Source: Byssochlamys sp. IMV 00236
Lineage: Eukaryota > Ascomycota > Eurotiomycetes > Eurotiales > Thermoascaceae
Assembly: GCA_001931875.2 (NCBI GenBank)
Contig: MSJH02000815.1
Location: forward strand, 434,001 to 498,000
Length of the DNA: 64,000 nt
Direction: 5' to 3'
Each line of letters starts with the position of its first letter. Positions within the stretch are counted from its first letter, which is position 1. The notes under the pieces are model-generated. The model saw nothing but the letters and a program-made list of their open reading frames with translations. It was not told the DNA's origin and ran no database searches. Positions 33,347 to 49,539 of this stretch are shown here, in pieces. The position numbers and the translations under genes were made by a program.

Positions 33347-36300
33347 ATGCAGCCTCCGGAAGCTGTGCAGGTCGACCTGGGCAAGGCCCAGGTCATCGAT
33401 CGCGTTCCTAAAGTGATCAAGGAACTGAAATTTGGTGTTATGTATGTGTATCCTGGCTTCGTTGGTCTTCTGTGTTCGGCAATCTGACAGTTACTGACAT
33501 GCACGTGCGATAATTTAGGTCCAACGATGACATCGTCAGCCAAGCCGTTGTTGAAGTCTCGGATCGCAAGCTGTTCGACTTGGAACATGATAGAGCTGTC
33601 GTGAAGAATGGTCCTCTCGACGGGCGCATGGGTATATCGAACAAGTCCGGCACCTGCGACACCTGCGGTGGCGCTCTTCAAGTTTGCAACGGGCATTTCG
33701 GCCATGTCAGATTGGTATTGCCAGCTTTCCACGTTGGTTACTTCAAGCGCGTCATTAGTATTTTGCAGGAGATCTGCAAGGTAGATAAGCCTCTTATTCC
33801 GGCTGTCTTTGACCTCTTACTGACATCTCTAGGAATGCTCTCGAATTCTTCTCCCTGAAGCGGAGCGCCGCTCATACCTTCGCGAGCTCCGACGCCCTGG
33901 ACTCGATAACCTACGTCGAATGCAGATTGCCAAAAGGATCAATGAGCGGTGCCGAAAGACCCGAGTCTGCGAAGGATGTGGCGCCATCAACGGTGTGGTG
34001 AAGAAGGCCGGTACCAGCGCTCTCAAAATCACCCACGACAAATTCCGCGCTTTCAATGCATCCACGTCTGTGAAGAAGATCCCGCCTCCCAGCAAGATTG
34101 TCTTCGATCGCTCCTTCGAGGAGGCCAGGAACTCTAACCCGGAAGTCGACAAGCATGTGAAGAAGGCCCAAGACGACCTTAATGCTCTTCGAGTTCTGAA
34201 CCTATTCAAGGAGATCACTGATAGTGATTGTGAGCTCTTGGGTCTGAACCCGAAAGAAGCACGCCCTGAAATGTTCTTGTGGCAGTTCATTCCCGCACCA
34301 CCGGTTTGCATTCGTCCATCGGTTGGCCAGGAGGCTGCTTCGACTGAAGATGATCTTACTGCTAAATTAGGTGATATTGTCCAGAGCAATATCAACCTGA
34401 AAAACGCACTATTGAAGGGCGCACCTGTTCAAACGATCATGGAATGCTGGGATTACATGCAACTGCAGATAGCTGTGTATATTAACAGCGACGTTCCAGG
34501 TCTGAACAAAGCTGATTTCGGAAAGCCCATCCGTGGATTCTGTCAAAGACTCAAGGGAAAACAGGGTCGATTCCGTGGAAATTTGTCGGGAAAACGTGTT
34601 GACTTTTCTGGGAGAACTGTCATTTCTCCTGATCCGAACTTGCGCGTAGATGAAGTCGCCGTTCCGATCCTTGTGGCAAAAAACATGACCTATCCTGAGG
34701 CAGTCACCAGGTATAACAAAGAGAAACTGCAGCAAAGAGTCAGGAATGGTACCAAACATTGGCCTGGAGCAAATTACCTCGTCAAAAAGGGAACAAGCTT
34801 CAAGATGTTCCTGAAGTACGGTAACCTTAATATGATGGCAGATCAGTTGCAGGAGGGAGACATTGTTGAGAGACATATCGAAGATGGAGATATCGTCCTC
34901 TTCAACCGCCAGCCGTCTCTACACAAGTTGAGTATTCTCTCTCACTTCGCCAAAGTTCGCCCGCACCGAACTTTCCGTCTCAACGAGTGTGTTTGCAATC
35001 CTTATAACGCGGATTTCGACGGAGACGAGATGAACCTCCATGTCCCCCAGACGGAGGAGGCTAGAGCAGAGGCCATGGAACTGATGGGTGTGAAGAACAA
35101 CCTGGCTACGCCCAAGAACGGCGAACCCATCATTGGTGCTATCCAAGATTTCATCAGTGCGGCATACGTCCTGAGTAGCAAGGAGAGATTTTTCAATCGG
35201 AAAGACTTCACGCAAGTCTGCCTCTACATGCTGGGCCCCGAAGTCCGGTTCGACCTACCTCCGCCTGCGATACTCAAGCCACAGATGCTTTGGACTGGTA
35301 AGCAAGTCTTCAACATTCTGATGCATCCGAATAAGGATGACCCTGTTCTTGTCAACTTCGATGCCCCCTGTCGAGAATTCAAGCAACCCAAGGGTAATAC
35401 ACCCCGTGATCTCGACCCTAATGATGGCTGGCTGGTTATCCGTAACTCGGAAATAATGTGCGGTGTTATGGACAAATCCACCATCGGTTCGGGAAAGAAA
35501 GATAACGTCTTCTATATCATGTTGAGAGATTACGGCCCCGCTGCAGCAGCAGAAGGTATGAACCGTCTCTCGAAATTGTCTGCTAGATGGTTCACAAATA
35601 TGGGTTTCTCAATTGGTATTACCGATGTTTATCCAAGTGAGAAACTGCTACAGTCAAAGGCAAAGCTTGTCGAGAGTGCCTACGCCACCTCCGATGAGGT
35701 CATTGCCAAATTCAAAGCCGGTACTCTCGAGAAATCACCAGGTCTCGATGAGTCGCAGACTATGGAACAGCAGATCTCCGGTATCCTGTCCAAGGTTCGT
35801 GGACAGGCTGGAGAGGAATGTATCTCCCAGCTGAGCAAATGGAACTCGCCCCTAATCATGGCCACTTCTGGCTCCAAGGGTTCGAGTATCAACGTCGCTC
35901 AGATGGTTGCCCTTGTGGGTCAACAGATTATTGCGGGTCAGCGTGTCCAGGATGGTTTCCAGGACCGAACGTTGCCTCACTTTCCGAAGAATGCTCGTCA
36001 ACCTTTATCGAAGGGTTTCGTTAGTAACAGTTTCTTCTCTGGACTGACACCTACTGAGTTCTTCTTCCACGCTATCTCTGGACGTGAAGGTCTTATCGAT
36101 ACCGCCGTCAAGACCGCAGAAACAGGATACATGTCTCGCCGTTTGATGAAGTCTCTTGAAGATCTCTCTTGTCGCTATGATGACACGGTCCGAAACTCGT
36201 CCGCCAGTATCGTGCAGTTCCAATACGGTGACGACAAGCTAGATCCCGTCGACATGGAAGCCAAGGCCAAGCCTGTGCACTTCGACCGGACCTTCATCCA

Positions 36301-37828
36301 CGCTGAATCAACCACGTACAAAAACGATGAGCGCAGCTTGCTTCCGGACGAGATCATGAACGTATGCAGCGAAATGCTGGCGCCGGAGAGAGCGAAGCTC
36401 GTACGAAAGGATCTCCTCGGAAATGAACTTGACTATAAGGACACGAGTGACAATGGTGTCGATCAGTTCGAGAGCGCTCGCGAGTTCCTGGATTCTATTG
36501 AGCATTATGTACAACTTAAGGCTAACCGTCTGGAGTCCCGGGCTGGAGACGCCAATGCATCTGATGAGGACAGTAAAAAGGGTCTTAACCATACCGGAAA
36601 GTTGACGGAGAGAACACTGAGGGCTTTCATCACTTCATGTTTGACCAAGTACAAGAAGGCTCAAGTGGAACCTGGTCACGCCGTGGGTGCAGTCGGTGCA
36701 CAGTCTATTGGTGAACCTGGAACGCAGATGACGTTGAAGACCTTCCACTTTGCTGGTGTTGCCGGTATGAGTATCACACAGGGTGTTCCCCGTATCAAGG
36801 AAATCATCAACGCTTCCAAGGAGATCAGTACTCCAGTCATATCCTGTGAATTGGTCACCAAGGACAGTATCATCGCAGCCCGAATTGTCAAGGGTAGGAT
36901 CGAGAAGACCTATCTTCGCGACATCATTCACTATATCAAGGAGACGTGGACTGGCAAGGAAGCTTACATCACTGTCAAGATCAACTGGAAGACGATAAGT
37001 GACTTGGCTCTTGAGCTCACTATCAGGGACATCGTCGAGGCCATCAAGAGGAACAAGCGTTTCAAGTCCGAGGACATCAAGTTCCGTCAGTCGAGATCTC
37101 ACATTCATGTGCACGTCGACCAGGATCCGAATAGCAAGATCTCTCTGTCGAAGACAGAAATTGCTGCGACAAGCGCGGACCCATTCCTTCGCTTGAAGCA
37201 CCTGAAGCGTCTCCTGCCAGATATTCAGGTGCTCGGTCACCCTCAGGCTGCCCGTGCCATTATCAGCACAGACGATATTAAGGGGACCAACAGGCTCCTT
37301 GTCGAAGGTTACGGTCTCCGTCAGTGTATGACCACTGATGGTGTGGAAGGCCATCGCACTGTCACGAACAACATCATGGAAATGAAGGATGTCCTGGGTA
37401 TCGAGGCCGCTCGTACGACCATCGCCAAGGAAATCAGCGACGTCATGGGCGATATGGGTATTGATCCCCGTCACATGCAGCTTCTTGCCGATGTCATGAC
37501 CTACAAGGGAGAAGTGCTGGGTATCACTCGATTTGGTCTTGCTAAGATGCGCGACTCCGTCCTGCAACTGGCTTCGTTCGAGAAGACTGCCGACCACCTC
37601 TTCGATGCGGGTGGTGCGGGCCGTACCGATCTCGTCGAGGGTGTCTCGGAGTGTATCATCATGGGCAAGTCCATCTCCCTTGGTACCGGCGCAATGGAAG
37701 TTGTCCGCAAATTGAACTTCTACGAAGGCCAGATTGGGCCCAAGAAGACAATCTTCGAAGACTCTTGGTCTGAAATCTACGACGCACCGCTTGAGGCCCG
37801 CAAAACCAAACGAAGAAAGAGAGTCTAG
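33347..37828 (+). CDS. rpc1: RNA polymerase III largest subunit (Rpc1/Rpo31)
   Basis: Three exons (33347-33441, 33519-33780, 33833-37828) join in phase to 1450 residues, as expected for the pol III beta-prime-type subunit that makes tRNA and 5S rRNA. The clamp zinc sites are present (CDTCGGALQVCNGHFGH and CRKTRVCEGCGAING). The active-site loop NADFDGDEMN has its three Mg-binding aspartates at about residues 513, 515 and 517. RQPSLHKLSILSHFAKV precedes it, and the funnel, trigger-loop and bridge-helix region follows (KGSSINVAQMVALVGQQ, FISNSFFSG-like VSNSFFSGLTPTEFFFHA, GREGLIDTAVKTAETGY). The C-terminus has PGTQMTLKTFHFAGVAGM and the pol III-type INASKEISTPVIS. It lacks the heptapeptide tail of pol II. 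The match to pol III rather than I or II rests on these blocks and on the MQPPEAVQVDLGK start. Confidence 0.96.
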
Positions 37829-38958
37829 ACGCATCTTACTTCCCACGACATTTGAGCGGATCAGTGAGCCATATTTCCTGATGCCCAAAGAAAAGCAGTT
37901 GTATTTATACCTGTATGATGGCCACACCATCACTGCAGAAGAGCCAAAAAACATGGTCACAAAAAAGGCGAGAAGGGACACAAAATTTCAAATGGAAGCA
38001 TCGTCTCTGGGCGTCTTGTTCTTTCTTTTTTATATAATTGGAGGGTATCTCTGCATATTCAGCGGTAGCGGGTCTATTTTCTGGTGATTTTTTTCTTCTT
38101 TACTTCTCTCCCATTCTGGATATTCCTAACGTTCCATACAACATCATCGGTCGTCATGTATATACCATTGTATGCCTAGATGTATGTGTATGTAATCGGA
38201 GACGGAATAAAAAAATAAACAAGAGCAAAACAGATCTCGCAATGAATGAATGAGCTTACAGATGAAATGGATAGAAATAGAATGAAAACATAAACCCAGC
38301 TGTATTCACGGTTGGTAATAGCTTAATTATCCTGTTTGCCGTATAGTAGAAGAAAACAACATTGGATCGATCGGTTCCCTCTCTTTTAGTTTGTCCATAT
38401 TTATCTCAGATGCTCTCTCTATAGCTATATCGAACGTTCTTGATGCTTCTGGGCTGTGGACTACTTGGAGACGACAAAATGAGATGGGTAAAATTAATGT
38501 CGCGGCAGGGCGATAATAAAGAAAGGCTTCAAGACATGTCAAAGCCGTAGGGGTCGGTAGAGGGATTAGAGGGATTGATTGGAACAAATTCGCTGAAAAT
38601 GAGATTGGTGAATTTGCATGTAATTTAAATTTGTCTCCATTGAAAAAGAATAAACAATGTCTGATATCGCTACAACAACAGAAGACAATGGGAATATAAG
38701 AAAAAGGAAAAGATGAAACCCAAAAAGGTCAGGCTCATACACTATCGGGAATAAAACAGGATCCCTCCTTAGAAAAGGCCTGGTAATCCATTCGCCCAAG
38801 CCACAAATAAGCGCCGATTGTGTCAACTGCGTCTTCTCCTCGCAGAGACGATTTCTCCCGGAGAATAAAAAGAAAAGGATGATAAAATACACGCAGTTAA
38901 AGCCAGGGTGGAAATGGAACGAGAGAAAGGAAGCCCATTGGAAACAACGTCGTCATAT
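37829..38958. other. Convergent 3' flanks of rpc1 and opy2
   Basis: This 1.13-kb AT-rich spacer lies between convergent genes and has T-rich and TATAT-type stretches fitting poly(A) regions. No gene was seen. Confidence 0.45.
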
Positions 38959-40364
38959 CTACGAAGACTTCACTTCGTTTGAATCAGCGAAAGGGCTCGT
39001 GTTTCTTAGTGACGATGACCGAGAGTGTGAGCTCCCTCGCTCTGACTTGGAATCTCTGGCTGCGTTCGTCAAAGCTTCCTCTAGGAGGCGAGTCGATCCG
39101 ACACTGCTCCTCTGACGGTGAGTGCCTTTCCCATCCAGACTATTTCGAGACGTCGAAACCGCTGTGTTGATAGCGGGGCCAGATCCTGACGTCGCGTGCG
39201 TATCCGCGAAAGGACTGTCAGGGGAAGTGTCAGCGACAGATTGTCGGACACTCTTGCGCGTCGGCCCAGCGGAATCCTCCTCGTCCGAAGACTCATCGTC
39301 GAATGTTGAAGTGCCTCCTTCACTGGGCTGATTAGCGGAGGACTCGGGTTGTCCCTTAGCACTAGACTGAGGAGAATTTGACGAGGCGCTGTCCTTCAGG
39401 GGCGAAACCTTTCGGACATTGACCGGTTTGGCAGTAACCGTACGCGCCACGATCGGACTACTCGAAGTTTCAACGACTCCAGCCTTGGCCAATTGCGCTG
39501 TAGTTATCGCAGGAACTTCAGGGGCATCCATGCCAGGCTGTGGACTCCGCGGTGGCGTTTGAGAGGGTATGCTGCCTGCGGACTTGACGCTGACCATGGC
39601 AGCCTTAGTTCGGACGATCTGTTGAGCAGGAACGGGGCTGACGATAGCATTGCTGCGATAGATGGTAGTAGCAACACTACTGCGTGCCAGGCTGGGCGCG
39701 AGACTACGACGCTCGTTCTCAGACATGCCTGACCAGGATGAGTCACGTAGATCACTGGGCATGAAGAAGTGCTGATCCGCAGAAGCGCCTGGCAGCGGCG
39801 GAACCGGTGGCACCAATGTCCCCGGCGTGTCTGGAGGCGACCGGTTGGTGACGCCAGGAATATATGCAATCTGAATGACGTTTGATGCGCGCGTGAAGAC
39901 TGTCGAGGCAATTGAGGCCACCGATCTTCGCGCCTGCATTGGTTGCCGGTTGTCTGCGGTTGCGAAGTTCTTTTCGAAAGCCTCCTCTTCCTTGCGCTTC
40001 TTGCGGATGACGAACCACCAGAAAAGAAACACGCCAATGGCAATGACTGCAATACCTCCAATAACTCCACCGGCAATGGCGCCTGCATTGCTTCCGCCCC
40101 CCGAACCGCTGGAACCAGAGTCTGAGCTGCCGTTATCGACAGGGGTGCAGGTCATCGCCGCGCAACGGTCGCAAGTCTGCGCGATCATGGTACAGGCTTC
40201 GTTCTTCGCACATGGCGGGCAAGAGAGGCTTGTAGTAGGACATAGTACGCAACGTTTGAAGATTGAACGTGCAGCTGAGAATTGGGAGTCTAGTAAATGA
40301 CTTTCATCAGAAATCTGTCGCAACGAACCGGCGAGACTGTTCACCTACCGTCAGAGAAAGACAT
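38959..40364 (-). CDS. opy2: Membrane anchor protein Opy2
   Basis: Two exons (40349-40364, 38959-40289) join in phase to 448 residues. Yeast Opy2 is the plasma-membrane anchor that recruits Ste50 (and through it Ste11) to the HOG osmostress pathway. The extracellular part is short and carries the family's cysteine cluster: CVLCPTTSLSCPPC, EACTMIAQTCDRC and CAAMTCTP. A Gly/Ser linker and one transmembrane helix follow (GAIAGGVIGGIAVIAIGVFL) with a WWFVIRKKRK stop-transfer. The remaining 330 cytoplasmic residues are Ser/Pro-rich with several SP/TP sites, an acidic stretch (DDESSDEEDS) and a repeated SPFAD motif near the end. The 16-nt first exon (MSFSD) is the least certain part; no signal peptide is visible with it, so topology would depend on the single helix. 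Confidence 0.85.
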
Positions 40365-43300
40365 GGCGAAAAAATATGTACGACAAAAAGGTTGAATCCA
40401 AGTGATATCCTGGTCATGTAGAGGCGGCGAGCCGATCGTTAAGGTTGTAAAAGGAGAGTCAGACCGATCAACGGTACAAACAAGAGGGTTGAGCGAGTGT
40501 ACGAAGTGGGTGGTTGGGGATCAAACGAGCATCAAGCGCGGTCGAAAGCCGGATGTCCGGATATCATAGGGTTGTCTCGAAAGGAACGACGTGGAATTGG
40601 ATCATCAGATGCTGGACATGTACAGTCAAGCTGCAGTGATCATGGTCTTCTCGTGAAGCAATCGAGACGACGAGGCGTTAGTCCCTTGCTACCGGCGGTT
40701 AAGGTCCAGCAAGATGTAGCAACCGTCCTAGAACCAGGAGGATGCCCTTCTGCGGACAATGACCAGCAGAAGAAAGTATCGAAAGAAACCGCGATGCCGA
40801 TACCTGTCGCGGGGAAGAAGAAGCAAGATTGTAGACGTTTAGATGGAGACGGGGAGGGAGAGGAGAAGACGGTGGAGAGCGAAGTTGGTGCCGCACCAAG
40901 CCGTGCCTGAGTCTGGTCCGCACACGCACCACTGTTGCTCCACGACGTTTTGTTCACGATAATAATAATAATCTCAAGGAATCATCGCGACAGGATGATC
41001 TATCTATCTCCATCTATGGCTTCGCTCTTTTTGCACATCATTGCAATCTCGACCTGATCATCGACGTCGATCTACTATGTCGTGCTCCCCCGTTTATCTA
41101 GCCTGCACATCTTTCTGTTCTCCCAACTCCGCCGCATCTTGCTGATTGATTGACTGGCTTTGCCAACCAACAGTACCGGCAAATGCGTCTCTCCCATTGC
41201 CCGTACGACCTCTCTGGCGCCAGTGTTTCTTTTGCTGCACCAATCGTTCTTTGTTCACCTCTTGTGCGTGGCCCGTGGGAATATGATTATGATTCTCTAG
41301 TCTCCTCGAGTTCTCCTGGCCCGAACGGTCCCACGTCTCCTGGCCGCGTTGCTCCTGAGATTATTATTACTTGCGCTCTCTTCGAATCAGCCGTCATGAT
41401 GTCCACCCACTCTGCCCGCTAACACAAGGCCCCCAGACTGGCCAGCCGTTTTTCTCCTGGCGCCTTTACCTACTTAGGTCTGGTCGTCGTGCAAAGACCC
41501 ATCGTCGTCTGCGCGAACGTGGGAGGTTACAGGGCTGGAGGTTGCATCAAGTCGTGCGAAGTTAAGAATTCAGTGATACGGACATTTTCCATGGTGTGTA
41601 CTCAGCCGGCAACAATGCTTCTGGCCTATCATGGTTGCAGGGTCTTATGTGCGACAGACGCATCCATGAGTATGTGTCCAGTGCATGCCATGACGCCCCA
41701 AGAAAGGGGGTTTTTGCGGACTTCCAAGGACGAAACTCGTCTCCCCTAACTTCTAAGTACCCGAAGATAACTATTCCGCATCAGACTATTGTGCCGTCCA
41801 GAAACTCTCTGTTTGGCAATCCATCCCTGCCACAGGTAGATGGGCGTAAATAAGTCGTTATGCCTATTGAGGCCAGACAAATTATACGTTATTATTGTTT
41901 AAATAAACTTTTATTGTTCGATTCATTCCGGGGGGTGACATTCCACCGAGCCTAGGTCGTTTTCGTTCGCGGAAATGAGCTTTATGCCAAACAGGGTCCC
42001 TGGATGAATCGATAATATCCGTTAAATATGTGGCTATGAGAATGTCCACATGGCATTTCTGGGTATCGTCGTTATCGTGCTGTCAGCTCTAAGTTATCAA
42101 AGTTCTTGAGATTGGAATGCCAGAAAGGCTCGAATCTAGACCACCTGCCAGGGGCATCATTTCCTGCTTATGGCTGCTGCGGATGGCAACTCGTTTCGAA
42201 TCGCAAGACCGTATATTTTCCTATGTCACGGGAATGGTTCTCGTTTAGCTATAGCAATGGTCTAGAGGCTTCAATAGACGCTTACACTATTACTCCGCAC
42301 AAGTTCGCTAGATCGAATATTTATCCACCACATACCGAATCGAGACTCAACGCAATAATATGTAGTGTAGACCCGACACGCCAACGATGGAATCCTGCTA
42401 TCGATTTACTGACATTCAAAATAAACATATCTTGCACGCGTGGTGATTCTCGACCCTATAGACTGTTTGGGATCTCGCCGGTGATGACCGAAACAATTTC
42501 AACGTGTTCTAGCAGTTTCATAATGCAATTGCCATTCTACTCTACCAAAGGCCCATAAGGATCTGCTTCAGGGCACAGTCATTCAACGGTAGTTGGTCAA
42601 GATCTAGTTAATGATGATCTTGCGCAGACAAGGTCATGGTAACAAGACAGGCCCGACAACTTTATACCACCTATTAAATGCAGATGGCAATCTCTCTATG
42701 AAGCATATCCTAGCGTATCGTCTATATAAATTCGTTAGTTACCGGTGATCTTCATTATTAGTCATGTCATGAATCGTAACTAGTTAACTAAGTACTCCTT
42801 TCGATTACGGATGACCTTGTCCAGGCCCCAGGGGTTCAGGAAGCTGTGGCACTCGAACTGTATAAAACGGCCTTTTTACCTCCAGCAACGAGTGTCCTTT
42901 GAGTATCTCTTTGAAAGAAACGCCATTCCTACTGTAATTATCCAGCAACCGAATTTACATGACTCGCGGTAACTACTCGCACAGTTGGCGCTCGATGCCC
43001 ACCGCAGCATGGATTATGTGGGAATCCAGGACCACAGAAGCAAATGTTCTGAAGGTGCATTTAATACAGGAATAAAATCTTGATTGATTGCTTAGAGAAT
43101 TAAAGGTAACCGAAATCTATCGGCTATTTATGCTCCCTGACTCTATCCTAACATTACAGCTACCTGGAGCTGAACTGAACACTATCTTCACCGTCCCATG
43201 GTTCCAGCTCCATCTGTTTTGATCCGGGAGCATCCCATTGCAGCTGCTACCCGGTTTGTCTGTATAGGATGGGAGCAGCGGATTGCAGCAGGTTTGCAGC

Positions 43301-43925
43301 TCGTCTCCGCAGAAGCCGTGAGCGCTGACAAAATATATATATCTCCTCAGCCCCCTCCCCCACCTACACTCGCGACGTCAACAGGCGAAGCACCATCTAA
43401 GATGGAAATCATAGACAGTTATACGTAGTTACCCCTTGCTCACGATGTTCCGTACCAAATACTAAATAACAAAGCGCGTGGCGCTCGTCTATTATGCGAT
43501 AAATCAGAAAGACAACATTAGGCGCGTCGGGGGACGCGCGGCCAACATTTGGCGGCCAAAGTTTGTTAAGTCTGACTGACAAACGAACATATCATATTGC
43601 AAAGCATGAAAGAACCAACTGGAACGGGCCGAGATCCGAGAATTCTTCTTCAAGTGGGAACATCAGCATTGAAATTTTGAGTCAAAAAGTTACAGTAGGG
43701 AAAGCATCCTAGTGGTTCTCGGGTAAAGGAGGAGAAAGTGGATGAGGGGATTTCACGCGAACCGGAAGAGTTTATAAGCCGATTTAACTTAATCTTCATA
43801 ATCATAAAAATAATAATAGTTCATTGTGCAGAAACTGCGAGAAGAAAAAGAAGTCCGGATGAAGAGGTTCGTTTTTCCATTCTGCTGCAGATAAGCCATA
43901 ACGACCTACATAGGTAGGTATTTAT

Positions 43926-43941
43926 ACTCTATATATAGAGT
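43926..43941. repeat. Perfect 16-bp palindrome
   Basis: The sequence ACTCTATATATAGAGT is its own reverse complement. It lies in the non-coding region upstream of chsB. Confidence 0.85.
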
Positions 43942-44017
43942 TAAGGGCACCCTTTTGGGGATATTTATGTTGACTCTCGATTAAATTACCGGTCTATCTA
44001 GCGTGAAGAACCAATTC

Positions 44018-44037
44018 AATAATAATAATAATAATAA
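44018..44037. repeat. AAT trinucleotide repeat
   Basis: About six and a half AAT/ATA units are present in non-coding DNA. Confidence 0.9.
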
Positions 44038-44517
44038 CATACCAGTTTGTAAAAGACAATCTAAACGCGCTATCTAGAGTTATCGATTCCTTCCGTCTTA
44101 CACTGCCGATCTCCTTTCTCGAGCTTCTAGAAGTCTAAAAGAGTCGAGAGTCCGCCCCACGTTGAGAAATGCCCTGTGAAAAGGAAGGTAATAATACAAT
44201 TTCGATTAAGGTCGTTCGAGAACAATAGATCGACAAATTATCCGCGATCGCCAGTATCCGAGCCCCAGGCCTAGAACCCGAGTACGGTACTATTAAATAA
44301 CGGCGAGACCTCATGAGTAGAACCAGAAAGGGATTATTTATTTCTGGTAAGCCTATTCGTCCCCGAAGCAAATGAGAGGATCGTGGACGCTTGGGAGTGT
44401 GGCTTGTGGGATGTTCTTGTTCATTTATGGTGGTTACCGAATACTAATGGTAGCCTTATTTACCGTGGGCCGCGAAAATATCTAACTATTACCTCTGATC
44501 AGGGTTCAGGAAGATCA

Positions 44518-44541
44518 TCGGAGAGAGAGAGAGAGAGAGAG
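44518..44541. repeat. GA dinucleotide repeat
   Basis: About eleven GA units lie in the non-coding region upstream of chsB. Confidence 0.9.
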
Positions 44542-44803
44542 TGATGCCGCTCAATAGTCGATAGTAGTTGCATTATTTTTATTCTAAACTGTCATTGGAG
44601 ATTGAGCCGCGTCAGGGTTGAAGAAAAGGATTTTTAGTACCCAAAAATAGATGCTACTATGCAGCTTCCCGGTGCCATTATTTAGGGATACGATAATTGA
44701 ATAAAGTAATTTACTCTGTTTCTCGGGAGTCGGAACGTCATGAACGAGCCACTCAGGGAGCAGTACACGCGATAGAGTTAAACAGACGCGATGCTACCAT
44801 GCT

Positions 44804-44854
44804 GGCAAGTCAAAGCATCATCGGCAAGTCAAGGCATCATCTGCAAAGTCAAAG
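44804..44854. repeat. 19-bp tandem repeat, about 2.7 copies
   Basis: The unit GGCAAGTCAAAGCATCATC at 44804-44822 is followed by a copy with one change (AAGG for AAAG) at 44823-44841 and a partial third copy. Confidence 0.85.
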
Positions 44855-45904
44855 TCTGGCGGTGTCGCAATTTGACAGATGCAGTGTCCTTGGGTCGCAG
44901 CGTTATTGTGGCTGAGCGCACAAGATCTGGTGCAAAAGGGACGCCGTAAGCACGCGCTGGCGACGAGACTGGCCGTTATTGGGGCAAATAGAAACCCCTA
45001 AGTTAAGATCTAGACCGGAACCAAAGGAAAGTCAGCGGATCAGAACGTTGGCCGTCTCAGGGGCCTGTCTGGGACAGCGGATATCCAGTCAAAGGCGCCG
45101 GCGGGGACAGTGGCCACCGAGTAGTTAAGTCGACGTGTAGTCAGATTGGTCAGACGGATCGCTCATGGGGTGAATCAGCCCTCTCGACAGGGCTATATTT
45201 GGAACGACGATGGATTTTCTCGGGATATGGTGAAGACTACCAACGGGAAGGCGCCGGCGTCGGAGTACAGTAGTACTAGCAAGTCAAATGCTTGGTGTCG
45301 CGCGCAGACTGTTCAGATCGGTGAAAATGGCAAGGAAAAAAAGAAGACGATCGATGATCCAACGTGTCATTCTGGCGAGGGATTGGAATGCGACCGCAGG
45401 TTGGGTCGTTAGGGTATTGAGACTTGGCGGTATTCTCAATCCCAGGAGTTGCTCGCTAGATGACGGTGGGAGGCGTTGACTGGGAATCCTGCGCACACTG
45501 TTAGTCAGGATCGAAATGTATAGTTAGTTACGGAAGAAATAGAAGGCCTCAGTCTTTCTAGAGGCTGGGTTTGGTGAGAATTGTTGACTAGATACTCCGT
45601 ACATGTCTCAGCTCTCCCGCCACGAAGTGGGGAGGACTACGAGGGAAGGAGATCAGCGCGTGGTGAGGCGGGTTTCAGACGTCGAGTAGTTCCCTCATAA
45701 CGATCTCCTGAATCATAACACCAATGGTGCCCCCGTCTGTGGTAACTAACGGGCGTATACGAGAGGGAGAGGAGAGAAGATGCAGAAATGGTGTAGGTCA
45801 GCGAGTGTCTGGCAGCCGGGTGCATGCCAGAGGGAGAATGGCAATAACAACACGGAATCTTTGATGGTTACAACGAGGCTAAGAAGGAGCTGAGATGAAC
45901 GATG

Positions 45905-45928
45905 TATTATTATTATTATTATTATTAT
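45905..45928. repeat. TAT trinucleotide repeat
   Basis: About eight TAT/TTA units lie some 530 bp upstream of the chsB start. Confidence 0.9.
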
Positions 45929-46457
45929 GCATAGCATGGCGTCAAGACACCCTGTGCCTGTAGATCTCGCCGTCGCCGAGTATGTCTGGTGAACCAGCGC
46001 CCGGATGGTGTTGTCCAGCATCGCCATACCCACCGGCCCAAGGACCAGCGCCCGTTAGCGACCTTAGGTCCAGAAAAAGACCTCCCCAGTGACCCCGGCC
46101 GCCGACTACAGTTGTCCTACTGAGATCCCCTGGCCGTGCTTTTTTTTCTGAACAACAACAATAATAACTTTTTCTAATCTCCATCCCACGATCCATCCTG
46201 GATCTCTAACAGAAACACGCCGCTCATCCAGAACAGGAGTTCTGCTCCCGTTCCGCTTCTCAGCCCTGGCGGCTCTGCCTTGACCTACGCCCGCTTCCCC
46301 TCGTTCGGTCGGTTCCCAGCTACGCTCGTTGTATTTGCTCTCTTTAAAAATACCCCAACACCGGCGACCTGTCGTGTAGCCGCGTGTCTTTCTTAAAATC
46401 ACTCGACTGCTCAGTTTTCTTTTTGGCTGGGATCTTTAGATCTCCTTGTCCTCTACA

Positions 46458-49539
<3,082 letters not shown>

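Larger units (their letters stand above)
40365..46457. other. 6.1-kb region without recognisable genes upstream of chsB
   Basis: This is the largest gene-free stretch in the window, between divergent opy2 and chsB. It includes open frames up to 152 codons (for example 42106-42558) without recognisable domains, a 19-bp tandem repeat, two trinucleotide repeats, a GA repeat and a perfect 16-bp palindrome. The last 300 bp before chsB are pyrimidine-rich and probably its promoter and leader. I found no tRNA, snRNA or transposon ends here. Confidence 0.4.

Noticed and set aside
36635..37981. 448-codon minus-strand open frame
   Set aside because: It is the antisense shadow of the RNA polymerase III subunit gene.
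42106..42558. 150-codon plus-strand open frame in the region upstream of chsB
   Set aside because: No recognisable domain, signal peptide, splice context or codon bias; an open frame of this length is expected by chance in 6 kb.
40365..46457. A biosynthetic gene cluster or virus insert in the long gene-free region
   Set aside because: No synthase, transporter, integrase or replication genes are encoded there.
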